A program made the position numbers and the translations under genes. A stretch of DNA of 64,000 nucleotides, taken from assembly GCA_964469215.1 (NCBI GenBank), contig CAYXYB010000001.1, forward strand, positions 372,001 through 436,000, written 5' to 3'. Under the pieces are notes generated by a model. The model worked only from the letters and a program-made list of their open reading frames with translations, was not told the origin of the DNA and did no database searches. This stretch comes from SKPS01 sp964469215 (GTDB lineage Bacteria; Bacteroidota; Bacteroidia; Bacteroidales; SKPS01). Each line of letters begins with the position of its first letter. Position 1 is the stretch's first letter. Shown one piece after another: positions 7,375-16,034 of the stretch.

Positions 7375-9843
7375 ATGAAAAAACTATTTTTTGCAGCCTT
7401 GTTTATTCCGGGGCTTTTTTTTGATGCGAATTCACAGCCACCTTCTCAGGCAGCAGGTACAGTAAGCGGCAAGGTTGTCGACAGCAGGACAAGCCTTCCT
7501 GTTGAGTATGCCAACATAGTAATATTCTCCACAGACACTTCACTTGTTAACGGCAGTGTAACCACCGGTGAGGGTGTATTTATGATCAGCGATGTCCCTT
7601 TCGGAAACTATCTGTTAAAGGCCAGTTTCATCGGGTACGAGGATTTGTGGATTGACTCTCTTGAACTGAACCACCGAAGCCGAAATGTAGTTTTCGAAAG
7701 GATCATGTTAAAGCCTTCGGCGCAGATCCTTGGTCAGGCTCAGGTTACTGCACAGCGTTCTGTTCTGGAGATGCAGATAGACAGGAAGATTTTCAATGTT
7801 GACCAGAGTATTGTATCTCAGGGTCAGACTGCAACCGAGGTTCTTGAGACTGTTCCTTCCATTGAGGTCGATATGGACGGGAATGTAAGCCTGCGGGGAA
7901 GTGGAAATGTGACCATTCTGATTGATGGAAGGCCTTCGGCACTCATGGGCAGCGATGTTGCTACGGCACTGAAACAGATCCCTGCAAGCATGATTGAGAG
8001 TGTGGAGATTATAACAAATCCTTCGGCAAAGTATGACCCTGAAGGGATGTCGGGGATCATCAACATAAAGCTGAAGAAAGACCGAAGGGGTGGACTTAAT
8101 GGTGTGGTTTCAGCAGGTTACGGAACCTGGGAAAAGTATAATGCATCACTGAACCTGAATTACAGAACACAGAAATACAACATCTTTGCAAATTACAGCT
8201 TCAACAAGCGTGATTATTTCCGAACCGGCACAACCTTAACAACCAACAAACAGAATCCTGATTCTCTTTTTTATGCCGATCAGGAGATGTTTATGAAGGG
8301 TTACCACAGATCCCACATGATCAGGGGTGGTGCAGAATGGTTCATCAACAAAAGCAATACTTTCTCGGGATTCATCACATACAACATCAACAGCAGAGGT
8401 TCAGACGATACTGTAAACACAATATACAGGGATGTGAACAGAAAAATTTCCTCAATAACAGACAGGATCTCTACGGGCACTGATGAGGGGCAGGGCTATA
8501 ACGTGGTAATGACATGGCAGAAGCAGTTCAACAAGCAGGGGCAGGAGCTCCTTGTTGACGCCAATTATTCTTTAAACGACGGAACAGATAAGTCTTTGTA
8601 TCTCGATACAGTTTATTTATATGACTACTTTCCGGCAACGCTTGGCAGGTATGACAGAAAGACTGCATTGAGTAATAACAAGGTAGCCTCACTTCAGATA
8701 GACTACACACATCCGATAACTGCTCTTTCGAAGCTTGAATCGGGTGCCAGGGTTGGTTACCGGTTTCTTGACGATGATCAGGATGCTGAAAGCTTAAAGG
8801 ACGTTTCACAGGGTTGGGTACCCGACACAAACCGCATCAACAATTTCATTTACAACGAGCTTATCGCGGCAGCTTATATTACCTGGTCGGGGCGAGTGAA
8901 AAAGCTTAGCTATAAAGGGGGGTTAAGGTTTGAACAGACATACACCACCGGTGAGCTTGTAACTTATTCGGACACATTTAACAATCAATATCCGGCGTTA
9001 TTCCCCAGTGTTCATTTTTCATACAAGCAGGATAAGAATACGGAGTATCAGCTTAGTTATTCACGCAGGATCAGCCGTCCGAGGTCAAGGATGCTCAACC
9101 CTTTTGCCGATTACAATGATCCGATGAATGTAAGGCAGGGTAATCCCTACCTGGATCCTGAATACACCAATTCCGTTGAATTGGGTTTTTCGAGGTTTTT
9201 CAAAAATTCAAGTATTATCAGTTCAGTATTTTATCGTCAGGTTAACGATCAGATCGAGCGATTTAAGATCATTGATTCTGAGGGTATTACGATAATGACA
9301 TTACGCAACCTCTCGAAGGGGATACAATATGGTTATGAGCTTGTGGGCACATACAATCCCTACCGTTGGTGGACTGTAACTGCAAATTTCAACATGAATC
9401 AGCGGATACTGGATGCGGACAAGATACAGGAGGGGTTGCGTAACAGTGGCCTGATGTGGTCGGTGAAGATGATGTCGACCATGAACCTGAAGACCGGCAC
9501 TTCGGTTCAGCTGAGTGGCAATTACAGTTCTCCGAGGATCCTTACTTTGGGTATCTCGGCGCCCCGTTACGGAATGGATCTTGGAGTAAGGCAAACCTTA
9601 CTTAAAAACAGGGTATCTCTCAGCCTCCGTGTAAGCGACGTTTTCTATACTTCCAACTGGATAATGAGCCTTGATGGAAATGGCTTCAGCCAAGAGATAG
9701 AGCGCTATTTCGATTCAAGGGTAGCATTTCTTACCTTTACATATCAGTTTGGCCATCAGCAACGCGACAATTCAACACCCCGCAGGAACCAGCGTGGTGA
9801 AAGCAATGGTGATGATGAGGGTGGTGGCGAAATGATGTTCTAA
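7375..9843 (+). CDS. TonB-dependent receptor, OMP_b-brl_3 type
   Basis: A protein of 822 residues from ATG 7375, chosen over an in-frame ATG at 7285 because a clean signal peptide (MKKLFFAALFIPGLFFDANS) starts here and the earlier start overlaps the hsp20 terminator. After it come a carboxypeptidase-regulatory-like fold (GKVVDSRTSLPVEYANIVIF, about 30-110), a TonB plug (TATEVLETVPSIEVDMDGN, LRGSGNVTILIDGRPS, NPSAKYDPEGMSGIINI; about 125-245) and an outer-membrane beta barrel to the end. No SusD partner lies nearby, so it is not a classical polysaccharide-utilisation pair. Substrate is unknown. The stop abuts the convergent gene at 9844. Confidence 0.9.
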   Translation: MKKLFFAALFIPGLFFDANSQPPSQAAGTVSGKVVDSRTSLPVEYANIVIFSTDTSLVNGSVTTGEGVFMISDVPFGNYLLKASFIGYEDLWIDSLELNHRSRNVVFERIMLKPSAQILGQAQVTAQRSVLEMQIDRKIFNVDQSIVSQGQTATEVLETVPSIEVDMDGNVSLRGSGNVTILIDGRPSALMGSDVATALKQIPASMIESVEIITNPSAKYDPEGMSGIINIKLKKDRRGGLNGVVSAGYGTWEKYNASLNLNYRTQKYNIFANYSFNKRDYFRTGTTLTTNKQNPDSLFYADQEMFMKGYHRSHMIRGGAEWFINKSNTFSGFITYNINSRGSDDTVNTIYRDVNRKISSITDRISTGTDEGQGYNVVMTWQKQFNKQGQELLVDANYSLNDGTDKSLYLDTVYLYDYFPATLGRYDRKTALSNNKVASLQIDYTHPITALSKLESGARVGYRFLDDDQDAESLKDVSQGWVPDTNRINNFIYNELIAAAYITWSGRVKKLSYKGGLRFEQTYTTGELVTYSDTFNNQYPALFPSVHFSYKQDKNTEYQLSYSRRISRPRSRMLNPFADYNDPMNVRQGNPYLDPEYTNSVELGFSRFFKNSSIISSVFYRQVNDQIERFKIIDSEGITIMTLRNLSKGIQYGYELVGTYNPYRWWTVTANFNMNQRILDADKIQEGLRNSGLMWSVKMMSTMNLKTGTSVQLSGNYSSPRILTLGISAPRYGMDLGVRQTLLKNRVSLSLRVSDVFYTSNWIMSLDGNGFSQEIERYFDSRVAFLTFTYQFGHQQRDNSTPRRNQRGESNGDDEGGGEMMF

Positions 9844-10722
9844 TTAGCGGAAGGAAAATACTCGTGTGATGTTGAAGCCGAGGTATATGTCGGCCTTTTT
9901 CCAGTTTCCCTCAACTTCTGTAATATATCCGGGATCGTAAATAGGAAAGCTGTTGGTAAGAAAAAGTTGGAACACATGTCCGCCAGTCTCAATATCAACA
10001 CCCAGTGAAAGCAAAGGCCGTGTTTTATCTTTCCTGTAGTTTGCAGGAACATAGAAATATTCCGCGTTGACTGTGAATCGTGGGAGTATCTTGTAACGCC
10101 CTCCAAAGCCAATTGCAAGGATGTCGTTACTGTCAGCAGTTGATTTTACGAGGTTATAGTGCACCAGTGCTGGTGTTATCTGAAGCGACAGGTCTGAGGT
10201 GATCTTTCTTGCGATGAGTAGTTTATGAACATACGAAAGCCTGTGAGCAAACAGGTAATCGTTATTGTCATCGGGCCATGGTTTAATTGTGATGTTTGCT
10301 GAAGAGTAATATACTACGGTCAGTGGAATATTTCGCTTACCGGTTTGTTGCCTGAGCAACCGAAACTTCAGGCTTCCGTCGAACATCTTGCCATAGGTGC
10401 TTCGCCCGAACCCTGCAGTAAGCCAGTTGTTTATACCATACTCAAATCCCAGCCTTATTGTTGACTGATCGAGCCCAAAGAACTCATCGAAGCCACTGTT
10501 TAAACTACCGAAGTGATGTGATACTGTGAAAATAAGTTCTGAGGGAGGTGTCATCTCAACAGATTGGCTGTTGATGATACGTGTTGACTTAAAGGTGGCA
10601 ATTGTGTAATTGGATTGGGGTTTCCCGTCGTCGAGTAGTTGTTGAAGATCACCTTCCTGGGCATAAGAAAATCTAACGGCAACAATAAAGATTGCCGCTA
10701 ACAGGATTTTAAATGTTCTCAT
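9844..10722 (-). CDS. DUF5777 beta-barrel protein
   Basis: A 292-residue outer-membrane protein from ATG 10722, where a signal peptide begins (MRTFKILLAAIFIVAVRFSYAQ). An in-frame ATG at 10755 would overlap the upstream yceI gene. The body is full of alternating aromatic strands (LGFEYGINNWLTAGFGRST, FRLLRQQTGKRNIPLTVVYY, GFGGRYKILPRFTVNAEYFY) and ends in a phenylalanine-rich last strand (GFNITRVFSF), consistent with a barrel. It is the last gene of a four-gene minus-strand operon with a cytochrome, an OB-fold protein and YceI. The DUF5777 name comes from recognised family similarity; no function is established. Confidence 0.8.
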   Translation of the reverse strand: MRTFKILLAAIFIVAVRFSYAQEGDLQQLLDDGKPQSNYTIATFKSTRIINSQSVEMTPPSELIFTVSHHFGSLNSGFDEFFGLDQSTIRLGFEYGINNWLTAGFGRSTYGKMFDGSLKFRLLRQQTGKRNIPLTVVYYSSANITIKPWPDDNNDYLFAHRLSYVHKLLIARKITSDLSLQITPALVHYNLVKSTADSNDILAIGFGGRYKILPRFTVNAEYFYVPANYRKDKTRPLLSLGVDIETGGHVFQLFLTNSFPIYDPGYITEVEGNWKKADIYLGFNITRVFSFR

Positions 10723-10726
10723 AAGG

Positions 10727-11290
10727 TCAGATTTTGGTTGCCTCAAAGCTAACACTTATTGTGATAACTTCCGATACTGCCTTAGGTCTTTTTACCTTAT
10801 ATTCTTTCAGCCTAACAGAAAATTCTGATTTTCCGGATACTACACCATCCTTCACCTCTATTGTGCCATTAACGGTTACCTTTTGGGCAACACCATGTAT
10901 TGTAAGATCTCCTGTGACCTCAACCTGCCAGGTCCCGTTCTTCTTCAGGTCTATCTTTGGGAAGTCTTTTATCCTGCCATTGAAGACGGAAGTTGGATAT
11001 TTGTCAGACTCCATATAGTTTTCGTTGAAGTGCTCCTGCATAAGAGCCTTCTCGAAATTAAATGATTTGATAAGAGCCCTGAAAGCTAATGTGCCATCAG
11101 AGAAATCCAGTGCCACATTCACCTGGTTGTTATGTGCTTCGATATTCTCCATTAGTGTTTTGGAGAAGAATGATATGCTGCCGTTCCGGGTTATATACTT
11201 TTGTGCTGTAAGGCTTGCTGGCAAAAGGGTTGTAATAAGAACTACAAAAACAAGGATCTTTTTCACGGTATTTTTTTTATGGTTTAACAA
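10727..11290 (-). CDS. YceI-family periplasmic protein
   Basis: A 187-residue YceI-like protein. After a signal peptide (about 1-29, ending ASLTAQ) the lipocalin-like YceI fold is recognised by IEAHNNQVNVALDFSDGTLAF, MQEHFNENYMESDKYPTSVF and VTGDLTIHGVAQKVTV, the last being the family hallmark. YceI proteins bind amphiphilic or isoprenoid molecules in a beta-barrel pocket. The gene overlaps the end of the upstream OB-fold gene by 14 bp, indicating translational coupling, and is followed within 5 bp by the DUF5777 gene. The ligand here is unknown; a quinone or polyprenoid would fit a cytochrome-containing operon. Confidence 0.9.
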   Translation of the reverse strand: MLNHKKNTVKKILVFVVLITTLLPASLTAQKYITRNGSISFFSKTLMENIEAHNNQVNVALDFSDGTLAFRALIKSFNFEKALMQEHFNENYMESDKYPTSVFNGRIKDFPKIDLKKNGTWQVEVTGDLTIHGVAQKVTVNGTIEVKDGVVSGKSEFSVRLKEYKVKRPKAVSEVITISVSFEATKI

Positions 11291-11735
11291 CTGAGCATTT
11301 TTCCAATATCACATCTCCATCTGAAAATCCGGTAGATGGATCACCTGTGAAGCCTGAACAAAAACCTTTAATTGTGATGGGTTCTCCGGTTTTTAACAGA
11401 TGATACGGCATATCTTCAAGGAACGTGCATCTAACGCCCTGAGGGCCGAAATCCCCTTCACCAAGCAGGAAAACTGCTATTACAAGGCCGTTAACATCTT
11501 CAACTGCATCCGGAGAGCCCTTGAGGGCAATCATTTTTCCGTTATAAGTATTGATTGCCTTTTCATAATCGGTTAAATATGCGTCATATATTTCCTGAGG
11601 GGTGAGTTCAAAATCGGCTTCTGCAGAAGAAAAATCTTTGTGAGGTTTGTTGTAAACGAAAAACCAGATATATAATGCCCCGGCAAAAAACAGAATCAAC
11701 ATTGCGATACCTGTTCTTAATGTTTTCTTTTTCAT
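11277..11735 (-). CDS. membrane-anchored OB-fold (tRNA_anti-like) protein
   Basis: A 152-residue protein with an N-terminal membrane anchor (about 8-28, IAMLILFFAGALYIWFFVY) and an extracytoplasmic domain that looks like the tRNA_anti-like OB fold: LTPQEIYDAYLTDYEKAINT, then YNGKMIALKG, VRCTF and a closing ITIKGFCSGF..DVILEKCSV. The fold is known from uncharacterised lipid- or nucleic-acid-unrelated envelope proteins in Bacteroidota. Two cysteines late in the domain could form a disulfide. It lies between the cytochrome gene (35 bp upstream) and yceI (14-bp overlap). Its role is unknown, probably linked to the rest of the operon. Confidence 0.7.
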   Translation of the reverse strand: MKKKTLRTGIAMLILFFAGALYIWFFVYNKPHKDFSSAEADFELTPQEIYDAYLTDYEKAINTYNGKMIALKGSPDAVEDVNGLVIAVFLLGEGDFGPQGVRCTFLEDMPYHLLKTGEPITIKGFCSGFTGDPSTGFSDGDVILEKCSVVKP

Positions 11736-11770
11736 AGTGTGTTGTTTTATTAGTTATAAGCTCAATTTAA

Positions 11771-12130
11771 TCAATTGTTTAAATAGCCCTGATTAATCCA
11801 TGCGGTTATTCTTTTCAGGGAACAACTGTCAAGTTGAGGCTGACCTGAAGGCATTGGTTTATAACCCGGGAGGTGGTAAACAGAACCCTCCAGGCGACCG
11901 GATTCAATTGTAGCTTTGAGGCCTGCATAATCGGATGTTTTGAAAGCACCGGCGCTGTGGCAACTGTTGCATGAACTTGCCATGATCGGTGCAATATGAT
12001 TATTATAACTCACTGCTGTGGTGTCGCAGCCATCATCTTTTGCAAAGAGATCCTCTGCATTGTGCCAGGTACACGACATTTGCAGAAGCGCTGTTACAAT
12101 AACAAGTGCTAAAAACGTCAAAATTTTCAT
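11771..12130 (-). CDS. cytochrome c lipoprotein
   Basis: A 119-residue protein with a lipoprotein signal (lipobox LQMSC, cysteine at about residue 20). A single c-type heme site CNSCH is at about 55-59, and KPMPSG at about 91-96 offers the methionine axial ligand. The stretch SYNNHIAPIMASSCNSCHSAG is typical of the small cytochromes found next to large envelope oxidoreductases. It is likely tethered in the periplasm and transfers electrons. It is the first gene of the operon continuing to the OB-fold, YceI and DUF5777 genes. Confidence 0.85.
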   Translation of the reverse strand: MKILTFLALVIVTALLQMSCTWHNAEDLFAKDDGCDTTAVSYNNHIAPIMASSCNSCHSAGAFKTSDYAGLKATIESGRLEGSVYHLPGYKPMPSGQPQLDSCSLKRITAWINQGYLNN

Positions 12131-12529
12131 AGATTTAAAAAATTAATTCTTCACGTTTTCACTACCCAACCTCGAAATGAAAAACTGATGTTATTCCAGA
12201 GTACAAAAACCACCTCATCCCCCTTCGGCAGGTATAGGTCATCGCCCGCCCCCTTCTCCTCAAAGTGAAGAAAATTGATATACAGCGCATTATCCCCCAC
12301 CTACTTTGGGATAGGAGGTTTGGGGGGTGAGGTGCATAAGTACGATAAGAATAAAACCACTCTTCATTTTGGGTTTGTTATAATGTGTTTAATTCCAAAA
12401 TTATACAATTAGTTGTATAGTAGCAAATCCTTTTAAAACCTTGTGATCCTGAATTATTTTTTGATAACAGGAACATGGCTCCTTACAGAAGATAAACCAC
12501 TGAATAATAAAATTGTTTAAAAACACTAA
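12131..12529. repeat. intergenic region with inverted repeat
   Basis: No gene is visible in these 399 bp. The main structure is an inverted repeat: CACCTCATCCCCC at 12211-12223 pairs with GGGGGGTGAGGTG at 12322-12334 (12 of 13 bases), enclosing about 98 bp of C-rich then G-rich sequence. The C/G-rich skew and arm layout resemble short dispersed non-coding elements in Bacteroidota. It could also be a transcript-end structure between the two minus-strand operons. Confidence 0.5.
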
Positions 12530-13126
12530 TCAATGTTGATGGCCGTGATCACTGGCGGGTGTATTTGGCCGCAGTTGAGAGAGCACAGGCCCCAGGAAAT
12601 ATTCAAGGGCAATAATTATTTTAACCACAGGGTCTTTGAATTGTTCCTTATCCATCCCGGCAATAAACTCCTCTGCGAATATTTGGGGAGAAACCGTATG
12701 CTGCGGCATTATTTTCCGGTATGATGCCATCAGGTAATTGTCGGGATAATTTATATCAATAACACAATTGCTGATTTTTTCATCGTAGAGAAGGTCTGGT
12801 ATATGTTGTTTTTCAATTCTCTGCATGATCTCTTCCAGTTCAGCGGTTCTGAAGATCCAGCCTGTATCTGGGCGGTTAAGTAATAGTATATGGCTCAGGT
12901 ATTTCCTGTAACCGTTAAGCTTATCATTTTCATTGTTGAAATATCCGTTATCCTGAAGAAATTGTTCAAAAGCGTAGCTCAGATCTGTAAGCACAGAATA
13001 TTCATTTTCTCCGATGCATTTTCTGAGTTGCAGGCCTGTATCATCTTTTATGCCTGAAGCGCATCCAAACCATGTTGTTGTAAAAACAACGGTGGTCAGT
13101 GCCAGAACCAACAATGAATATTTCAT
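12530..13126 (-). CDS. hypothetical lipoprotein in two-component operon
   Basis: A 198-residue protein that I do not recognise. It has a signal peptide with a lipobox-like TWFGC (cysteine at about residue 22), then a largely helical body without known motifs, and a histidine-rich tail ending DHGHQH that could bind metal. The ATG lies 2 bp after the stop of the response-regulator gene, so it is the third gene of a kinase-regulator-lipoprotein operon. Co-location suggests a sensory or output role in the envelope for the RprX/RprY-like pair, but that is inference. Confidence 0.65.
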   Translation of the reverse strand: MKYSLLVLALTTVVFTTTWFGCASGIKDDTGLQLRKCIGENEYSVLTDLSYAFEQFLQDNGYFNNENDKLNGYRKYLSHILLLNRPDTGWIFRTAELEEIMQRIEKQHIPDLLYDEKISNCVIDINYPDNYLMASYRKIMPQHTVSPQIFAEEFIAGMDKEQFKDPVVKIIIALEYFLGPVLSQLRPNTPASDHGHQH

Positions 13127-13128
13127 GT

Positions 13129-13833
13129 TTAGGGTGTTTTTAGTTTGAAACCAATGCCGTGAACATTTTCCAGAATAATTGTTTCATCATGCTTCAGGTA
13201 TTTTCTAAGTTTTGAGACGAACACATCCAGGCTTCTGCTTATGAAGAAGTCTGAGTTCTTCCACACTGCATCAAGAATATCTTCACGGTTTACTGTCCTG
13301 TTTTTGTTTTTGATCAGGAAAGCCAGGAGTTCTGCTTCGCGATATGTAAGTTTTTGCTCTTTATTGTTATTTGTAAGGACATTGTTTACAGGGTCAAAGG
13401 TGAATATTCCGAGAGTCAGGATTTCATTTTCATCTTTTACAACTGATTTTCTCGGCCTTTGCAGGAACACGTTTATTCTTAGCTGAAGCTCTTCAATTGA
13501 AAATGGTTTGGAGATATAATCATCAGCTCCGGTTTTCAACCCTTCGATTCTGTCATCTTTCATTGTGCGGGCAGTAAGGAATAAAATCGGCACATTTTCA
13601 TTCACTCTTCTGATCTTTCTTGCCAACTCAAAGCCATCGGATTTTGGAAGCATTACATCGAGGAGGCACAGGTCGAAGTTTTGCCTGTTGAATTCTTTCC
13701 AGGCTTCTAGGCCGTCGGTGCACCAGACTATTTCGAATCCGTACATCTCAAGGTTGTCGCGGGTAACATAGCTTAAAGCCTCATCATCTTCAACATAGAG
13801 TATTTTAGGTTTTATATTTTCGGTCATAAACAT
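13129..13833 (-). CDS. OmpR-family response regulator (RprY-like)
   Basis: A 234-residue regulator. The receiver (about 8-125) has the acidic pair VEDDEAL, the phospho-acceptor in LCLLDVMLPKSDG near residue 57, the switch threonine in FLTART and the lysine in DDYISKPFS. A winged-helix DNA-binding domain follows (about 140-234) with LTYREAELLAFLI and the recognition-helix region SRSLDVFVSKLRKYLK, ending HGIGFKLKTP. It resembles RprY of Bacteroides. A second ATG two codons downstream is a possible start. It follows the kinase gene by 8 bp and precedes the lipoprotein by 2 bp. Target genes are unknown. Confidence 0.92.
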   Translation of the reverse strand: MFMTENIKPKILYVEDDEALSYVTRDNLEMYGFEIVWCTDGLEAWKEFNRQNFDLCLLDVMLPKSDGFELARKIRRVNENVPILFLTARTMKDDRIEGLKTGADDYISKPFSIEELQLRINVFLQRPRKSVVKDENEILTLGIFTFDPVNNVLTNNNKEQKLTYREAELLAFLIKNKNRTVNREDILDAVWKNSDFFISRSLDVFVSKLRKYLKHDETIILENVHGIGFKLKTP

Positions 13834-13841
13834 TCAGGTAT

Positions 13842-15134
13842 TCAATTATTAATAATTTCGACAATGAACTTTCCGGGGATTTTTATTATGAACTGTGTAC
13901 CTTTTCCGGGCTCGCTTCTGAGGGATATTTTCCATCCGTGTGATTTGATGGCATGGCGCACATAATGAAGTCCAAGGCCAAATCCCTTCACATTGTGTAT
14001 TGCACCTGTCGGCACTCTGAAAAAGCGATCAAAAATTCTCCTCTGAAATCTCCTGTCAATACCTATTCCGTTGTCGGAAACTGTTATTGTAAGATCATTA
14101 TTATCTTTCAGGGCAGACACCTCAATTCGTGGAGGCTTATCGGTATATTTCAAGGCATTATCGAGCAGGTTGACCATGATATTTGTAAGGTGAAATCGAT
14201 CTGCCTTAACTATCATAGGTTCATTTTCAAGAGAAACGGTTATGCTGCCCCCACGTTTCGACAGAGCTTCTTTTTGGCTCTCGGCAAGGGTTTTAAGCAA
14301 TTCCGCGATATCAATATTCTTAATTTCAAGATGTGGTTTTCTTTTTTCGATATTGGCAGCCTGCAGAACCTTTTCCACATGTTCACGCAAGCGTTCGTTC
14401 TGTTCGCTGATTATCCCCAGATAGCTTAAAGTTCTTGTCCGGTCGTTAAGCATTTCCTCCTTCAGCAGAACTTCAGAACTTATAGCAATTGTAGATATTG
14501 GTGTCTTGAATTCATGGGTCATATTGTTGATAAAATCGCGCTGGATCTCTGAAAGCCTTTTCTGCCGGAACACCAAATAAAGAGACCATCCAAAAAAGAT
14601 AACAGCCGATATCAGGATCGCTGAAGAGATGAACCATACGTTGGTATTGCTGATGATGTAACTTTTTTTTCCCGGGAAATGGATACCAAAGTAATACGTG
14701 CAATCCGGGCACAGGACAAACTCATGGCCTGATGAAAGGGTATCTGTAGGATCTGCCATACTCACATACCTCCCAAAGACCATTTCGTTTTCATGACAGT
14801 TGTATATGGCATATTCAAAGTCGAGGGTAAGGTTTCGTTTGATAAATTCTCTTTTAAGAAATAGTTCAAGGATGTTTTTATCAATAAGGTCATTCACCTC
14901 AACGATAAATGAATTGGAGGAAACCTGATGCACAGGTGTTTTACCCTGCAGCACCGATTTGTTGAATTCGGCAATTTTCATTGCCACATCAAACAAAGCC
15001 ACGCTGATGGTCTGATTGAAATGATTTTCACGGATTGCATATGTCTTCTTAACCCAATATACCTGGAATGTGATGATCCCCACAAGTGTGATGATGCCGA
15101 AGATGATAAGCAAACGGATACTGTAACTTTTCAT
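13842..15134 (-). CDS. sensor histidine kinase (RprX-like)
   Basis: A 430-residue inner-membrane kinase. One membrane segment is at about 7-28 and another at about 168-192 (WFISSAILISAVIFFGWSLY), enclosing a periplasmic sensor of about 140 residues with a CPDC motif at its end. The HisKA helix has the phospho-histidine in NMTHEFKTPIS near 214. The ATPase domain shows the N box NIMVNLLDNALKY, G1 DNGIGID and G2 GFGLGL. It is paired with the response regulator 8 bp downstream. The CxxC in the sensor may respond to redox or metal, but this is only suggested by the motif. Confidence 0.92.
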   Translation of the reverse strand: MKSYSIRLLIIFGIITLVGIITFQVYWVKKTYAIRENHFNQTISVALFDVAMKIAEFNKSVLQGKTPVHQVSSNSFIVEVNDLIDKNILELFLKREFIKRNLTLDFEYAIYNCHENEMVFGRYVSMADPTDTLSSGHEFVLCPDCTYYFGIHFPGKKSYIISNTNVWFISSAILISAVIFFGWSLYLVFRQKRLSEIQRDFINNMTHEFKTPISTIAISSEVLLKEEMLNDRTRTLSYLGIISEQNERLREHVEKVLQAANIEKRKPHLEIKNIDIAELLKTLAESQKEALSKRGGSITVSLENEPMIVKADRFHLTNIMVNLLDNALKYTDKPPRIEVSALKDNNDLTITVSDNGIGIDRRFQRRIFDRFFRVPTGAIHNVKGFGLGLHYVRHAIKSHGWKISLRSEPGKGTQFIIKIPGKFIVEIINN

Positions 15135-15456
15135 CTTAAAATATTTCTGACATTAGGGTATGGTGAAACCTTCATGTTGATTGTTATTATCGGTTGTTTT
15201 TGCGTTTGACAAGAAATGCCGGACTCTTAAGGGGTAAAATTAGTAATTTTGTTTAAATCCTGTTAAAAGAAACGCAAATCAAAACGCTTCATTATATCAA
15301 GAAGAGCAGGCCTTTACACTTTATTTACATCTTTTTAAGCCCTTTTAACAGGATAGCACATTGTTTGTTGTTATTTTGCATCTCCGGATGAAACAAAGAA
15401 GTATCCGGGATTGTTAAAAAGACCAGAAAGGGATTAAATTATAAATCAGACAACTT
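15135..15456. other. divergent intergenic region, kinase / DUF1573
   Basis: These 322 bp separate the divergently transcribed kinase operon and the DUF1573 gene. A plus-strand TAATTTTG at 15244-15251 fits the -7 consensus, though it would give a 200-nt leader for DUF1573. No ORF, RNA gene or strong hairpin was seen. Confidence 0.4.
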
Positions 15457-15852
15457 ATGAAGATCAGAGGTGTTTTATTATCCACAGTATTAGCGTTGAC
15501 CGTTGTTCTCACAACATCCTTCATTCCTACTTCAACACAGGACAACGATGGCCTTATCCGCTGGCACAAGACAAGTCACGATTTTGGTGCAGTGGTTTTC
15601 AACAAGGTTGTTCAGACAGAATTCAAATTTACCAATATAAGTAAATACCCGATTGTAATCACACGAGTAGTTCCCTCATGCGGGTGTACTGTCCCGCAGT
15701 ATGATGAAATGCCTATTCTCCCTGGCAGGGACGGAGTGATAAAAACATCATTCAATGCTGACACAAAGGGCATTTTCAACAAGAAGATAACCGTATTAAT
15801 GGATGTTGGAACCTATGAGGTTTACATAAAGGGTCAGGTAGTAGATCCGTAA
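15457..15852 (+). CDS. DUF1573 secreted protein
   Basis: A 131-residue protein with a signal peptide (about 1-25). The DUF1573 Ig-like fold is recognised by SHDFGAVVFNKVVQTEFKF near residue 45 and the hallmark TRVVPSCGCTVPQYD near 75. These small domains are secreted and common in Bacteroidota; their function is unknown, and the CGC motif may form an intradomain disulfide or bind copper as in related folds. The gene is followed by a clear terminator and is monocistronic. Confidence 0.88.
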   Translation: MKIRGVLLSTVLALTVVLTTSFIPTSTQDNDGLIRWHKTSHDFGAVVFNKVVQTEFKFTNISKYPIVITRVVPSCGCTVPQYDEMPILPGRDGVIKTSFNADTKGIFNKKITVLMDVGTYEVYIKGQVVDP

Positions 15853-15876
15853 TGTTCTATACCTGCTTTGTTTTTT

Positions 15877-15914
15877 AGCCGGATCAAATTTTAACAATCC
15901 GGCTTTTTCATTTT
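15877..15914 (+). terminator. rho-independent terminator of DUF1573 gene
   Basis: An 8-bp perfect stem AGCCGGAT/ATCCGGCT (15877-15884, 15897-15904) with a 12-nt loop is followed by TTTTCATTTT. Confidence 0.85.
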
Positions 15915-15959
15915 ATAAAAATTAATGAATAAAAATGTAAAAATTCCTTTAAAATTTAT

Positions 15960-15967
15960 TATTTTTG
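15960..15967 (+). promoter_or_regulatory. -7 box of the NtrC-like gene
   Basis: TATTTTTG matches TAnnTTTG, 68 bp before the start codon. Transcription would begin at about 15972, immediately before the palindrome at 15975. Confidence 0.5.
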
Positions 15968-15974
15968 GAAAACA

Positions 15975-15989
15975 TTCCCATATTGGGAA
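15975..15989. promoter_or_regulatory. perfect 15-bp palindrome, candidate operator
   Basis: TTCCCATATTGGGAA is a perfect inverted repeat (TTCCCA, 3-bp centre, TGGGAA). It starts 7 bp after the -7 box at 15960-15967, so it would cover the transcription start, the classic place for a repressor. The downstream gene encodes a Fis-type helix-turn-helix protein that may bind it as a dimer. Direct evidence is the palindrome and its position only. Confidence 0.5.
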
Positions 15990-16034
15990 AGAAAACAGGT
16001 TTTTAACTTAGAACAAACCTTAAAACATTAAACC

